A stretch of 64,000 nt of DNA from Bacteroidales bacterium (GTDB lineage: Bacteria; Bacteroidota; Bacteroidia; Bacteroidales; P3). The position numbers and the translations under genes were made by a program. Positions 17,728-27,118 of this stretch are shown here, one piece after another. Within the stretch, counting starts at the first letter, position 1. Every line of letters begins with the position of its first letter. The stretch covers positions 1 through 64,000 of the forward strand of contig JAFZTV010000033.1 in the NCBI GenBank assembly GCA_017618625.1, given 5' to 3'. The notes below the pieces were generated by a model that worked only from the letters and a program-made list of their open reading frames with translations, was not told the origin of the DNA and ran no database searches.

Positions 17728-19842
17728 ATGCACCTAACCATTGACTATCCTTGGTATTTCTATCTTCTCTGCCTTGCTGCGGGTGCGCTTTTTGCCGCCG
17801 CTCTCTACTACATTCCCTTCGGCCATCGGCGTCCGCAGTTCCCTCGGCGCATACAGCTCCTCCTGGCATTCCTGCGTTTCATCGCAGTCTCTCTCATCGC
17901 CTTCCTGCTTCTCTCTCCGCTGATCACCCGTTTCCGTCACGAAAAGGAAAAGCCTCTCGTAATACTCGCTCAAGACAACTCCCGCTCCATCGTCCTCACT
18001 GCCGATTCTGCCTACTATCGCGACGACTACCTCACCTCTCTCAACCGCCTCCGCTCACGTCTCTCACGCGACTACGAGGTCCTTTCCTGCACCTTCGGTC
18101 AATCGCCGTCCGAGCCTTCCCCGTCCGACCTCTCCCCCTCCTACTCCGAGTCGCAAACCGACCTTGCTGAACTTCTTTCCCATCTGGCCGAAGTTTACGA
18201 GGGTTCCAATCTCGGAGCCGTAATCCTCTCCTCCGACGGCATCTACAATCACGGGCTCAATCCCGTCGCCTCCGCGCGGCGTCTCCCCTGCCCCATCTAC
18301 ACTGTGGCTCTCGGCGACACCACCCTCCTACGCGATGCCCGCATTGCGCACGTCCGTTGCAACCGCGAAGTGGCACTCTCCCGCAAATTCCCCGTCGAGG
18401 TTACCCTTGTGGCCAACCGCCTCAAAGGCCGTCACGCCTCGCTTTCCGTCTCCCAGGGAAGCAAAAAGCTCTACTCACAGGATGTTGACTACACCTCCGA
18501 CCGATTCTCGACTTCCCTCTCATTCTTGCTACTAGCCGAACGTCCGGGTCTCCAAACCTACACCCTCTCTCTATCCACTTCCGACGGCGAGCACTCCGTT
18601 TCCAACAATACCTTCTCTCTTCACGTCCGCGTCCTCGACCAACGCCAGCGTGTCGCTATCGTCGCCGCTGCCCCTCATCCTGATGTTGCGGCTCTGCGCC
18701 GTGCCCTCGAAGCCAACGACGGCGTCGAGGTCTCCGTTTTCTCCGCCGACGAGTTCCTGCGTTCACTTTCTTCCACGCACTCGGCCTCCGACGCTCCTTT
18801 CGACCTAGCCATTCTCCACCAGATTCCCTCCGTCGGCACCGCAGCGATATGTCCGGCTCTCCAACGGTTCAACATCCCCGCCCTCTACATACTTGGCCCT
18901 GCCACCGACCTCGATGCCTTCAACGCCCTCCACACGGGTGTTTCCATCCATACCTCTCTGCGCAGCTCCGTCGATGCGGTCGCCGCTCCCAATCCCTCTT
19001 TCGCATCATTCTCTCTCGACTCCCCCGTTATCGACGCGGTCTCCCAGCAGCCGCCTCTTCAGGCGCCTTTCGGCAGCTACGATGTCTCTCCCTCCATTCA
19101 GACGCTCTTTTTCTCTCGCATCGGCAACATCACTTCCGACATCCCTCTCATCGCCGTCTCTTCCGCCTCTTCCCGCTCTGCTTTCATCTTTGGCGAAGGC
19201 CTCTGGCGCTGGCGTCTGCACGACCTCGCTCAGAACGGCCAGTCGCAATTCTTCGACCAGCTCGTCTCCCAGCTCGTCCGTTTCGTTTGCTCCAATTCCT
19301 CCTCCAAGCGGCTCCGCGTTTCCGTGCCCGACATCGTTCGCCACGACGAGCATATCATTCTCTCGGCCGAACTCCTCGATGACAATCTCGAGCCCACCGT
19401 AACACCTGATGTCAAGCTCGTCCTCACCGACTCCTCTCGCTCTCTCTCCTACCTCTTCAGCCGACGCGCCTCTTCCTACCGCCTCAATCTCGGATTCCTT
19501 CCCGAAGGCCGCTACTCCTACCGTGCTTCAACCTCTCTGGCGGGCAAGTCTTATGTTGACGACGGCATCTTCATCGTCTCCAAAGCCGATGTCGAGAGCG
19601 CCTCTCTCACCGCCGACCATACTCTCCTGCAAACCATCGCTTCCGAAACAGGCGCACGCCTCGTTTCTCCTCATCAGCTCGACAGCCTCGAATCTTGGCT
19701 GCGCGACCGCCCCGACCTCAAGACCGTCATCCACTCTCGCGCCGTCAACCACTCCCTTGCCTCCGTCTGGTGGATGCTCCTGACCATCCTGCTTCTCTTC
19801 GCGGCTGAATGGGCAATCCGCAAATACCACTCCGAAATATAA
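17728..19842 (+). CDS. VWA-like membrane protein (BatA-type topology), hypothetical
   Basis: A 704-residue protein with two N-terminal transmembrane helices (about residues 8-28 and 42-64), a large extracytoplasmic part and one C-terminal helix (SVWWMLLTILLLFAAEWAI). After the second helix comes PLVILAQDNSRSIV then AVILSSDGIYNHG, resembling a von Willebrand A core; the DNSRS sequence is a variant of the DxSxS metal site. A glutamine-amidotransferase-like segment (VAIVAAAPHPDVAALRRAL) follows. Such proteins are common in Bacteroidota near Bat-type operons but have no fixed role. The mRNA is unusually pyrimidine-rich and the protein Ser-rich. Confidence 0.65.
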   Translation: MHLTIDYPWYFYLLCLAAGALFAAALYYIPFGHRRPQFPRRIQLLLAFLRFIAVSLIAFLLLSPLITRFRHEKEKPLVILAQDNSRSIVLTADSAYYRDDYLTSLNRLRSRLSRDYEVLSCTFGQSPSEPSPSDLSPSYSESQTDLAELLSHLAEVYEGSNLGAVILSSDGIYNHGLNPVASARRLPCPIYTVALGDTTLLRDARIAHVRCNREVALSRKFPVEVTLVANRLKGRHASLSVSQGSKKLYSQDVDYTSDRFSTSLSFLLLAERPGLQTYTLSLSTSDGEHSVSNNTFSLHVRVLDQRQRVAIVAAAPHPDVAALRRALEANDGVEVSVFSADEFLRSLSSTHSASDAPFDLAILHQIPSVGTAAICPALQRFNIPALYILGPATDLDAFNALHTGVSIHTSLRSSVDAVAAPNPSFASFSLDSPVIDAVSQQPPLQAPFGSYDVSPSIQTLFFSRIGNITSDIPLIAVSSASSRSAFIFGEGLWRWRLHDLAQNGQSQFFDQLVSQLVRFVCSNSSSKRLRVSVPDIVRHDEHIILSAELLDDNLEPTVTPDVKLVLTDSSRSLSYLFSRRASSYRLNLGFLPEGRYSYRASTSLAGKSYVDDGIFIVSKADVESASLTADHTLLQTIASETGARLVSPHQLDSLESWLRDRPDLKTVIHSRAVNHSLASVWWMLLTILLLFAAEWAIRKYHSEI

Positions 19843-19860
19843 CCAACCTCTCTGACAACC

Positions 19861-21126
19861 ATGTCCTCCCGACTCCTGAAGCCCCTTGCCACCCTCCTCT
19901 CCGGCAGCGTTGTTGCACAGGGGGTCACTCTCCTTTCCTACCTCGTCCTCACCCGCATTTATTCCCCCGACGACTTCGGTGCGTTCAACATCTTCTACAG
20001 CTATATCGAGATTCTCATCATTCTCTCCACCTTCAAATACGAACTTGCCCCTGTCATCGCCGATTCCGACCGTGAGGCATCTGCCGTATCCCGCTTTTCT
20101 CTGCGTCTCAATGCTTTCGTTTCCGCCGCCATACTCGTCATCCTCATCCCGCTCAATCTCTTCCATTGTCTCCCAGGCAACCTATCATCCATCGGTTGGA
20201 CAACCCTCCTCATCCCGTTCCTCGTCTTCTTCTGCGGCACCTCTCGTGTATATGCCGCTCTTTTCAACCGTTTCAAACGCTTCTCGCAGATTGTCTATTC
20301 CGACCTTTCAATCTCCATCGGGGGCGCTCTGTTCAAGATTCTGCTGGCCTTCTCCCGCCTCCTTCATGGCATCGGCCTCCCCCTTGGAACCGTCCTCGGG
20401 CAAGCCGCTGGCAACATCAACTACCTCGTAAACCTTCGCCGTCTCAACCTGCCCTCCGACATCTCCCGTTCCGAGCGCATCGCGGCGGCTCGCAAGTTCC
20501 GCAAGTTCCCCATCTTCACCGCATCAAAAGACTTTGTCGATGCTCTCTCCAGCAACCTGCCATTTATCTGGCTCGCCACCGCTCTCGCCGTTCCCGACGC
20601 ACAAATCGGCCTCTACGGACTCGCCCTCACCTTCACATTCCGCCCTGTCAACGTCTTCAACAACGCCGCCGAGCGGGTTCTCTATGTCGAAATCGATGGC
20701 CGACTGCGCGACCGACTGCCTCTTGGACGCCTCATCACTCGCTTCATCCTTATAGTCAGCCTCATTTCTCTGCCCGTGTTCGCACTCCTCTATCTCTATG
20801 CCGAGCCTCTCCTCAGTTTCGTCTTCGGCTCCGAGTGGGCGGGCTCCACACCTTATTTCCATGCCCTGCTGCCTTGGATGTGGCTTCTCTTGGCCTCCAA
20901 CTCCCTCCTCGCCATCCCCTACGCTCTCTCTAAACAGCAAGGCGAGTTTTACTTCTCCCTCGCCACCCTTCTCCTGCGTGTCGTCGCACTCACACTCGGC
21001 ATCCTGCACAACAACTTCCTCCTCGCCATCCAGCTCTACGCCGCCGCCACTTCTCTGGTCATCATTCTCCGCCTCGTCTGGTATGCCATCCTCCTTCACC
21101 GCCACGACCAATCTCTTCGTCAATAA
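19861..21126 (+). CDS. oligosaccharide flippase family membrane protein (Wzx-like)
   Basis: A 421-residue polytopic membrane protein with about 12 hydrophobic segments and the polysaccharide biosynthesis (MVF/MATE-like) start ASLLSGS-like LLSGSVVAQGVTLLSYLVLT followed by RIYSPDDFGAFNIFYS, the standard O-antigen flippase signature. It probably moves a lipid-linked glycan across the inner membrane. It is separated by only 18 nt from the gene before and 11 nt from the PNGase gene after, and an ATP-grasp glycan gene lies two genes upstream. No glycosyltransferases are in the window, so the glycan is unknown. Confidence 0.85.
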   Translation: MSSRLLKPLATLLSGSVVAQGVTLLSYLVLTRIYSPDDFGAFNIFYSYIEILIILSTFKYELAPVIADSDREASAVSRFSLRLNAFVSAAILVILIPLNLFHCLPGNLSSIGWTTLLIPFLVFFCGTSRVYAALFNRFKRFSQIVYSDLSISIGGALFKILLAFSRLLHGIGLPLGTVLGQAAGNINYLVNLRRLNLPSDISRSERIAAARKFRKFPIFTASKDFVDALSSNLPFIWLATALAVPDAQIGLYGLALTFTFRPVNVFNNAAERVLYVEIDGRLRDRLPLGRLITRFILIVSLISLPVFALLYLYAEPLLSFVFGSEWAGSTPYFHALLPWMWLLLASNSLLAIPYALSKQQGEFYFSLATLLLRVVALTLGILHNNFLLAIQLYAAATSLVIILRLVWYAILLHRHDQSLRQ

Positions 21127-21137
21127 CACATTGTTCC

Positions 21138-22847
21138 ATGAAACATTTTAGTGTCACCCTCCTCGCCGTAGTTATGGCACTTACGGCCATGTCGCAAACT
21201 AAAATCCCCAAAAACGCCAACCGTTTCGTCTATCAGCAGGTTGAATATGGCGAAACCATCGACACATCTTTCATAACCGTTACCCTCAACGGCAGTACCA
21301 TCGAGATTCAATCCGCCAAACCCGAAGGCACACTTATCTCTGGCTATGCCACCGAAGTGACCTACGTTGACTACGACGCCGACAGCATCACCGTCATAGC
21401 TTCGTTCGAGGACGGCGCCTCCTATTTCTACCGCCGCGCTCTCAGCCGAGACGACATCGAGTGGACCCTCAACGGCTCGCTTCACAGCTGCTCCATCAAC
21501 AGCAACTCCCTCGTCTTCGACATGGACGAATCAACTGACATTAACGTCAATCCTCTCCCTTACTATGGCATACGTCGCGGTATCCTCCGTTCTTTCAAGC
21601 GCAACGGACAAACTCTGCTTCGACTGGTCAAAGCCGACTATAACAAAAAGCTCAAGCCCTTCGATTCAAAATTCAAAATTCAAAATTCGAATATGACAAG
21701 GGTTTCCCCGCGCGAACTCGACCGCATAAAGAAAGAGCGTCTGGTCGTCACCACCCGCATCTTCGACCACGAGCAAATAAGCTGGGGCAAGGAGAACGCT
21801 CATATTGATGGATATAGTTCCGACATCCCTTACGATACGATATTGCATTATGCGGGTGGCACACTTATTCTTAAACGTGTTATGTTACCCATCCTTCCTT
21901 CACACTACCAGCACTTCATCGAGCTACATCAGCAAAGCAACGGCGACGCATACGACCGAACAGGCTCAATTTTCGCAATCCTTCCCCAACAAGAGAAAGA
22001 CTTCTTCTACGGCATCAACAACCACCCCGACTCTCTCCCCACTATCATAGGTCGTGACGGTCAACACTACCAAGGCGTGCTGCGCACAAAAGAATATGTC
22101 CCGCCATTGGAGCTGGTTCGTTTTTTCACCCCATTTGGCATCGGCAAGTTCAACGAACGAATGAAAGACTTTGGCATCGACTGGCGCGATGAAACCTTTT
22201 ATCGCCAGGAAATAACCGACGCATATCCCATGTTAAAGGGTAGTGTTATTTTTGGTGCTTGGATTGGCAACTACGACAACGGAGGTCATCTGTTGACTAT
22301 GGACATCAAATCCTACCCCAATGACTTGACCACACCAGACGACGCCACTTGGAAACCTAATATCATATACCCTCTCTTCAACACCTGCAACGTCCTCGAG
22401 ATGGCCGGACAGAACTACGGCAAAATTTTCGCCACCGACTCTCTGACTGTCTCCTTTTCCATCCCCGACGCCGCCTCTTCCGCACGCCTTCGCTACATCT
22501 CCACCGGTCACGGCGGCTGGGATGGCGGCGACGAGTTTGTGCCAAAAACCAATACCATACTTATCGACGGCAAGCCCGCCTTCGCCTACACTCCTTGGCG
22601 GCAGGACTGCGGATGCTACCGCGACCTGAACCCCGTTAGCGGCAACTTCTGGAACGGACTCTCCAGCAGCGACTATTCTCGCTCCGGCTGGTGTCCTGGC
22701 ACCGCCACACAACCTGTCTATTTCGACCTCTCCCCTTGGATTGACGGCAAAACCCACACCCTCACCGTCGCCATCCCGCAAGGAAAGCCTGTAGAAGGTA
22801 TGTTCTCCCACTGGGCAGTCAGCGGGAGTATCGTGATAGAATACTGA
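21138..22847 (+). CDS. PNGase F-like peptide-N-glycosidase, secreted
   Basis: A 569-residue protein with a signal peptide (LLAVVMALTAMSQ). The C-terminal 350 residues match the two-domain PNGase F fold: TILHYAGGTLILKRVMLP, then RYISTGHGGWDGGDEF, YTPWRQDCGCYRDLNPVSG, GLSSSDYSRSGWCPGT and HTLTVAIPQG. PNGase F releases N-glycans by cutting the glycan-asparagine bond, turning Asn into Asp. About 190 extra N-terminal residues resemble the bowl-like domain of type II and Bacteroides PNGases. The host-glycan role is inferred. A 7-bp repeat lies in the linker between the N-terminal region and the catalytic part. Confidence 0.88.
   Translation: MKHFSVTLLAVVMALTAMSQTKIPKNANRFVYQQVEYGETIDTSFITVTLNGSTIEIQSAKPEGTLISGYATEVTYVDYDADSITVIASFEDGASYFYRRALSRDDIEWTLNGSLHSCSINSNSLVFDMDESTDINVNPLPYYGIRRGILRSFKRNGQTLLRLVKADYNKKLKPFDSKFKIQNSNMTRVSPRELDRIKKERLVVTTRIFDHEQISWGKENAHIDGYSSDIPYDTILHYAGGTLILKRVMLPILPSHYQHFIELHQQSNGDAYDRTGSIFAILPQQEKDFFYGINNHPDSLPTIIGRDGQHYQGVLRTKEYVPPLELVRFFTPFGIGKFNERMKDFGIDWRDETFYRQEITDAYPMLKGSVIFGAWIGNYDNGGHLLTMDIKSYPNDLTTPDDATWKPNIIYPLFNTCNVLEMAGQNYGKIFATDSLTVSFSIPDAASSARLRYISTGHGGWDGGDEFVPKTNTILIDGKPAFAYTPWRQDCGCYRDLNPVSGNFWNGLSSSDYSRSGWCPGTATQPVYFDLSPWIDGKTHTLTVAIPQGKPVEGMFSHWAVSGSIVIEY
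21664..21688. repeat. 7-bp tandem repeat (attcaaa) in the PNGase-like gene
   Basis: Three attcaaa units plus attc, read in frame as the interdomain linker (FDSKFKIQNSN). Copy-number change would truncate the enzyme before its catalytic domains. Confidence 0.85.
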
Positions 22848-22853
22848 TAAAAA

Positions 22854-23837
22854 CTATTCCTGATACCTCGGGGCGAAGGTCTGCATATAAGGCCTCACCT
22901 CCTCTGGCGTTGCCATAACCATCTCCTGCCATTGGCGCTCCACACACTCGTCTTTCGGCCATTGTCTATAGCCGCTGAGTATCTCCTCGTCTATTCGGCG
23001 CGCCACAAGCTGGTAGTATTCCTTCGACGAAAGTCCTTCGGGACAGCCTAGGTCTATGGCTGGATGGAAGCAGTAATGCACATGGCCTTTGTTTTGCAGT
23101 ATGCTGGAAATCATCTGCTCCATGTAGTTCTCCTCCATTGCAGCCTCCGTGTGGTCGTTATGCCATAGATGTTGGGCTTTGTATGTGGCGTTGGGCTCCA
23201 ATTCGTAGTTTATCGTTACTGGGACAATACAATAATCGGCTATCGAGCCCGTCATGCTAAGCATGTGTATTATAGAAGGGTCTGTCTTGTCGATACGGTC
23301 CTTGGTGCGTCCGTTGCGCTGAGCAATCCATACCGACGAGCCTTGCCCCTCGGTAGGTGCGAGCGACTGCCGCAGTTCCGCACTTATATGCATCATCGCC
23401 TCGCCGAATCCGCGCTTCGAACCTCCTCGCCCAATGGCGATAATCTTGTTACAAATGGCTATGTCTGTTGCAAATTCGTTGACATATAGATTTGTGCCAG
23501 CAATTATCTGAGACGTATCAAACCCGTTTTCAAGCAGTATCACCTGAAGGAAATAGGCATCCAGCACTATGTCTCGGTGGTTGGATATGAAAAGTGTCGG
23601 CTTGTGTGTAAGGTTCTCTATGCCTGAATATGTGAACCCTTGTGCTGTGCGCTGAAGTATTACATGCGCAAGCGGTATCATCACATCGCGCTGAAATTCC
23701 AACGTCGAACTAACGACACTAAGCTTGTTCGAGAGATAGTCGGCAGGCTTATCGGGATAGGCCCACTGCGAGACCACACGTACATTCTCCGACTTTGAGA
23801 GGCGGATTACTGCATCGTGTATCTCAGGGCTGAACAT
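22854..23837 (-). CDS. 1-acylglycerol/glycerol-3-phosphate acyltransferase-like protein
   Basis: A 327-residue PlsC-type acyltransferase. The catalytic HX4D motif is ISNHRDIVLD, followed by NKIIAIGRGGSKRG (substrate-binding block) and VWIAQRNGRTKD, a form of the EGxR-like motif. No clear transmembrane segment. The gene follows gpsA with no intervening base, so it probably acylates glycerol 3-phosphate or its derivative in phospholipid synthesis. The substrate position (sn-1 or sn-2) cannot be read from sequence. It converges with the PNGase gene; only 6 nt separate their stops. Confidence 0.8.
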   Translation of the reverse strand: MFSPEIHDAVIRLSKSENVRVVSQWAYPDKPADYLSNKLSVVSSTLEFQRDVMIPLAHVILQRTAQGFTYSGIENLTHKPTLFISNHRDIVLDAYFLQVILLENGFDTSQIIAGTNLYVNEFATDIAICNKIIAIGRGGSKRGFGEAMMHISAELRQSLAPTEGQGSSVWIAQRNGRTKDRIDKTDPSIIHMLSMTGSIADYCIVPVTINYELEPNATYKAQHLWHNDHTEAAMEENYMEQMISSILQNKGHVHYCFHPAIDLGCPEGLSSKEYYQLVARRIDEEILSGYRQWPKDECVERQWQEMVMATPEEVRPYMQTFAPRYQE

Positions 23838-24692
23838 TTAGTCAAAACAGAGAATATGGTCGGTTGGAGAGCCGTCAAGAAGTATATCGCATACGGTCTG
23901 GGCAATGGGAAGCTTGGCTCCTTCGCGTATTTGGTCGAAACTCTGGGCTGCATAGTAACCTTCCGGTATCATCGGCATCTGATCCAACGCAGTTTTCACA
24001 TCTACACCCTGTCCTATCATACGACCCAGCGTGAAATTGCGGCTGAGCTCCGAGTAGCAGGTCGCAAGCAGGTCGGCCACTGCGTTCTCGTCGAATTTAG
24101 CAGCACGGGTAACCTCTTTCAGTATAGCCGCCACCAACATTCCTGTACAGTTGTCACCACCACCGATACCACGGCATAAGCCAACGGCCACAGCATAGAT
24201 ATTTTTCAACGTGGCTGCACGTTCAAGGCGGTGCATGTCGTTCGACGGGGTGCAACGCATCACGTTGGAACGCAACATCGAGCACACCTTTCTAGCCAGT
24301 TCCCTGTTGGGGCTTGCCACGGTGAGTGCGCCCATCTGGCCTTTCGATACCTCTTCGGCATGCGACGGCCCGCCTATGACACAAAGGCGCTCCTCGTTCA
24401 CGTTGAAGCGTTCTTTCATGAAGGTGGTTACCGACTGGTGTGTCTCGGGGAGGAATCCTTTGACTGCTGAAATGACATTTTTCCCGTCGAAAACATGTGC
24501 ATCGAGCGGTGAAAGCAACTCATAAAGAAACGGCGATGGCACAGCGAGCATGATGTCGTCAGCGGCATCGATAGCCTCGGTGATGGGACGTCCGTCTTTA
24601 CGTTTCCACCAAAACACATCCACACCGTGTTCTCTAATCAACCTCTCTATTTCTGTGGCCCAGCTGCCACTTCCAATAATTGATATTTTCAT
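23838..24692 (-). CDS. gpsA: NAD(P)-dependent glycerol-3-phosphate dehydrogenase
   Basis: A 284-residue GpsA, shorter than the usual 320-340. The Rossmann motif is IIGSGSWATEI; the active-site region has AVKGF, IGGPSHAEE with the family's PSFAxE-like block, and the catalytic Lys in TLKNIYAVAVG. It reduces dihydroxyacetone phosphate to sn-glycerol 3-phosphate, the phospholipid backbone. Most of the shortening lies in the N-terminal domain, where the segment after WWKRKDG is compact. It directly precedes the acyltransferase gene. Confidence 0.9.
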   Translation of the reverse strand: MKISIIGSGSWATEIERLIREHGVDVFWWKRKDGRPITEAIDAADDIMLAVPSPFLYELLSPLDAHVFDGKNVISAVKGFLPETHQSVTTFMKERFNVNEERLCVIGGPSHAEEVSKGQMGALTVASPNRELARKVCSMLRSNVMRCTPSNDMHRLERAATLKNIYAVAVGLCRGIGGGDNCTGMLVAAILKEVTRAAKFDENAVADLLATCYSELSRNFTLGRMIGQGVDVKTALDQMPMIPEGYYAAQSFDQIREGAKLPIAQTVCDILLDGSPTDHILCFD

Positions 24693-24795
24693 GTTAGAGT
24701 AGTTTCGGACGTATGTTGTAACTCACTGGCTTCTTGTTAGTAATTGTGAATGATAGAGGGAGTGGAGGGTATTACAACTACGCCACAATAATTTG

Positions 24796-24803
24796 CAAAA
24801 GTA
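24796..24803 (-). promoter_or_regulatory. minus-7 promoter box for gpsA-acyltransferase
   Basis: TACTTTTG on the minus strand about 104 nt before the gpsA ATG, with an A/T-rich stretch upstream in place of a clear minus-33 box. The rest of 24693-24888 shows no feature. Confidence 0.4.
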
Positions 24804-24888
24804 CTAATAAATTTTAAAAATAGTTAAAATTGCGTGTTGATTTGCTAACCGCTAAGAGTTTACAACTCAAACCAACCGCATAGAAATA

Positions 24889-26175
24889 CTACTTCCTGAA
24901 CGAATAGACGGCGCCGAGGATGAAGCGCTCGTTGTGCACCTTGCAGGCGTCGTGCTTGGCTGTGGGCACATCGGTGTTGAGGGTGTTTTTGTAGGCGGCG
25001 AAAGTGTGTTCGATCTCGAACCAGAACGACAAGCCGAAATTGGTTACATAGCCGATTCGCGGCTGAACGCGGTACATCCAGTCGATATCGTAGCCGCGTC
25101 CGTAAACGCCGGTGACCGTTTGCGTCGCCAGATGTATATTGCTGCCGGTGGTGTTGTAAGCTCCTCCAATGAATATGCCGGGCTGCCAGTGGCCTTTGGT
25201 TCGTCCGAAGTCGAACCATAGGGTGGCGAAATGGAAGGGACGGTAGTCGTATAGGCCTGTCTGTGTGTCGTAGCGCTCATAGTAGCCGCCCAGCGTGCAG
25301 CCCTCGTACAAGTTGTCCGACAGGATGGTCTGCGCCTTGAGGCTCCACTTGTCCCAGTCGTATCGCACGAAGGCAGAGAAGGAATGAGACGCATAGCGGG
25401 TGTCGATCTTGTGTTTGCCGCCGGCGGTGTCGGTCACATAGTCGCGGGGCTTTATGACCAGCAGGTTGTAGGCAACGCCTGCAAGCAGTCGGTCGCTGTG
25501 GTAGCGCAGCTGCAGGTTGAACTCGGGCACCAGCGAGTGTTTCAGGTATGTGGTCGAGGCGCCGTTGACGCCTTGTGACTTGTTGTCGAGCTGGAAGGCG
25601 GCGACAGCCAAAGCCTCGAAGCGTCCGTAGCGCATAGTGTAGCGCATCTGCGTGTAGCGGGCGTAGGGGTGGAACGGTGCTCCCATGTTGAGCGGCTGCG
25701 TGGCGGGCATAATCTCGTGCACGGTCATGGGGTACCAGAACTGGCCGAGCAGCAACTCATGGTGCTGCCACCGCATGTCGATGTAGGCGTGGCGGAGGCG
25801 GAAGAGGTTGATAGAGGCATCGCTGGCGCCTGTGTAGTCGCCTTCGATATAGCCTTTGATTTTCGCTCCCAGCACGTCGGGCCCCTCAATGGTGAGTGCC
25901 AGCCGCGCGGTGATGGCCAGCATGTTGAGGCTCGGGGTGGCGTTGAGGTCGTGGCCGTCGGCGTCGCGTTCAACAGGCTTGGGGTAGAAGAGCATCATCT
26001 CCTCGCGACCCGACACCACCTGGCGGGTGTCAACGAAGAACTGCGGGTTTACGAGCCCGGAGAAATGGAAATGCCACTTGCGGTTGGCGGTGGAGTCGGC
26101 AGGTTCGGCCGCAACGGCGCCGACAACGAGAAGCAGCAGGGAAAGAACAAAAGCGCGTTTCAATTTATAACACAT
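24889..26175 (-). CDS. outer-membrane porin-like beta-barrel (DcaP-like)
   Basis: A 428-residue protein with a signal peptide (LSLLLLVVGAVAAEP) and alternating amphipathic strands ending in VHNERFILGAVYSFRK, a typical barrel C-terminus with a penultimate Arg rather than Phe. Early segments FSGLVNPQFFVDTRQ and LGQFWYPMTVHEIMP resemble DcaP-type trimeric porins, whose N-terminal FxG and GQxW features recur. It probably allows diffusion of small solutes. It follows the Mpv17-like gene by 30 nt and may share its transcript. Confidence 0.7.
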   Translation of the reverse strand: MCYKLKRAFVLSLLLLVVGAVAAEPADSTANRKWHFHFSGLVNPQFFVDTRQVVSGREEMMLFYPKPVERDADGHDLNATPSLNMLAITARLALTIEGPDVLGAKIKGYIEGDYTGASDASINLFRLRHAYIDMRWQHHELLLGQFWYPMTVHEIMPATQPLNMGAPFHPYARYTQMRYTMRYGRFEALAVAAFQLDNKSQGVNGASTTYLKHSLVPEFNLQLRYHSDRLLAGVAYNLLVIKPRDYVTDTAGGKHKIDTRYASHSFSAFVRYDWDKWSLKAQTILSDNLYEGCTLGGYYERYDTQTGLYDYRPFHFATLWFDFGRTKGHWQPGIFIGGAYNTTGSNIHLATQTVTGVYGRGYDIDWMYRVQPRIGYVTNFGLSFWFEIEHTFAAYKNTLNTDVPTAKHDACKVHNERFILGAVYSFRK

Positions 26176-26205
26176 TCAAACAATAACGCATTAACGCATT
26201 CAAGA

Positions 26206-26907
26206 CTATTTTTTGTTTCCAGCAAGTGCGAGGATGAGACCAAGAGCCACACCCAACAGCGCAGCGAAGAGCACCTGCAGGTTGGCGGGCAGGATGAAGG
26301 TGATGGTGTGAGCCGGGAACCAGAAGAGAGGTATGGTTTTCTTGATAACCAAGCCCCATTGCGCGTTCCAGTCGATAGACTTGAGATATTCTGTCATCTT
26401 CATGGGACGGAACAGCCCGCGCACCGTACCACCGTTGCTCAGGATGTGAATGTCGGTGCATTTGTGGAAGGTCATCATGACCGGGGCGAAGATGGAGTTC
26501 ATCAGCACGCTGACGCAGAAAGCAATGCCCAGCTTGCCCCACGAGAACGACGACTCGGCGAAGATGGCCGCCAGCGAGCCCTTCTCGCAGCCGGCAAGGA
26601 TTTCCATGAACCTGGGCACTCCTGTCTTGAATATCACCATCGCCATCGCGATGCAGATGCCGAGGAAGCCCCACACAATCATGCGCGGCAGCACACCGAA
26701 GCCTTTCTCGTAGTAGTTCCCCTTGCGGATGCGCAGAGCCAGCATCTCGCCGAAGGTGGCGAGGATGGCAAACTTGAAGAACGCCATCACGAAAGGCAGC
26801 TGTTCGGTGGCGGTATTGAATGCAGCGTAAAAGCCGGTCGCGGGTATAAAGAACGGCACCAGCACCACAGCGACGCAAAGGACTACAATCAAATCAGATT
26901 TTTTCAT
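26206..26907 (-). CDS. integral membrane protein, Mpv17/PMP22-like
   Basis: A 233-residue protein with about five hydrophobic segments. The C-terminal block SIDWNAQWGLVIKKTIPLFWF then FILPANLQVLFAALLGVALG resembles the Mpv17/PMP22 signature in which a Trp-rich segment precedes the last helices. The similarity is from memory and moderate. Mpv17 proteins form small channels in eukaryotic membranes; a bacterial role is not established. It is separated by 30 nt from the downstream porin gene. Confidence 0.55.
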   Translation of the reverse strand: MKKSDLIVVLCVAVVLVPFFIPATGFYAAFNTATEQLPFVMAFFKFAILATFGEMLALRIRKGNYYEKGFGVLPRMIVWGFLGICIAMAMVIFKTGVPRFMEILAGCEKGSLAAIFAESSFSWGKLGIAFCVSVLMNSIFAPVMMTFHKCTDIHILSNGGTVRGLFRPMKMTEYLKSIDWNAQWGLVIKKTIPLFWFPAHTITFILPANLQVLFAALLGVALGLILALAGNKK

Positions 26908-27062
26908 GTTCTAATGTTGAATGATGATATTATGAAATTAACGGCCGGCCTCTCGCCAACCAAACTAAAATAACGCCAAACCGCATCGTTTTAGTATCTG
27001 CCGCCACCCTCACAATCACATGACAAATAAAAAATTGCAGGAAAAAGCAACGCAATCAGATA

Positions 27063-27103
27063 AAAAGTAGGGGCGTACACCTATGTGTGCGCCCCTACTT
27101 CGG
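27063..27103 (-). terminator. hairpin terminator, minus strand
   Basis: A 15-bp stem (27066-27080 with 27085-27099, one G-T pair) with a 4-nt loop, followed on the minus strand by TTTTTAT. It lies directly after the stop of the T9SS-domain fragment at 27119. The plus-strand side is also symmetric, so it may act both ways. The remaining bases 26908-27062 hold nothing recognised. Confidence 0.7.
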
Positions 27104-27118
27104 CTATTAACGAATGTG

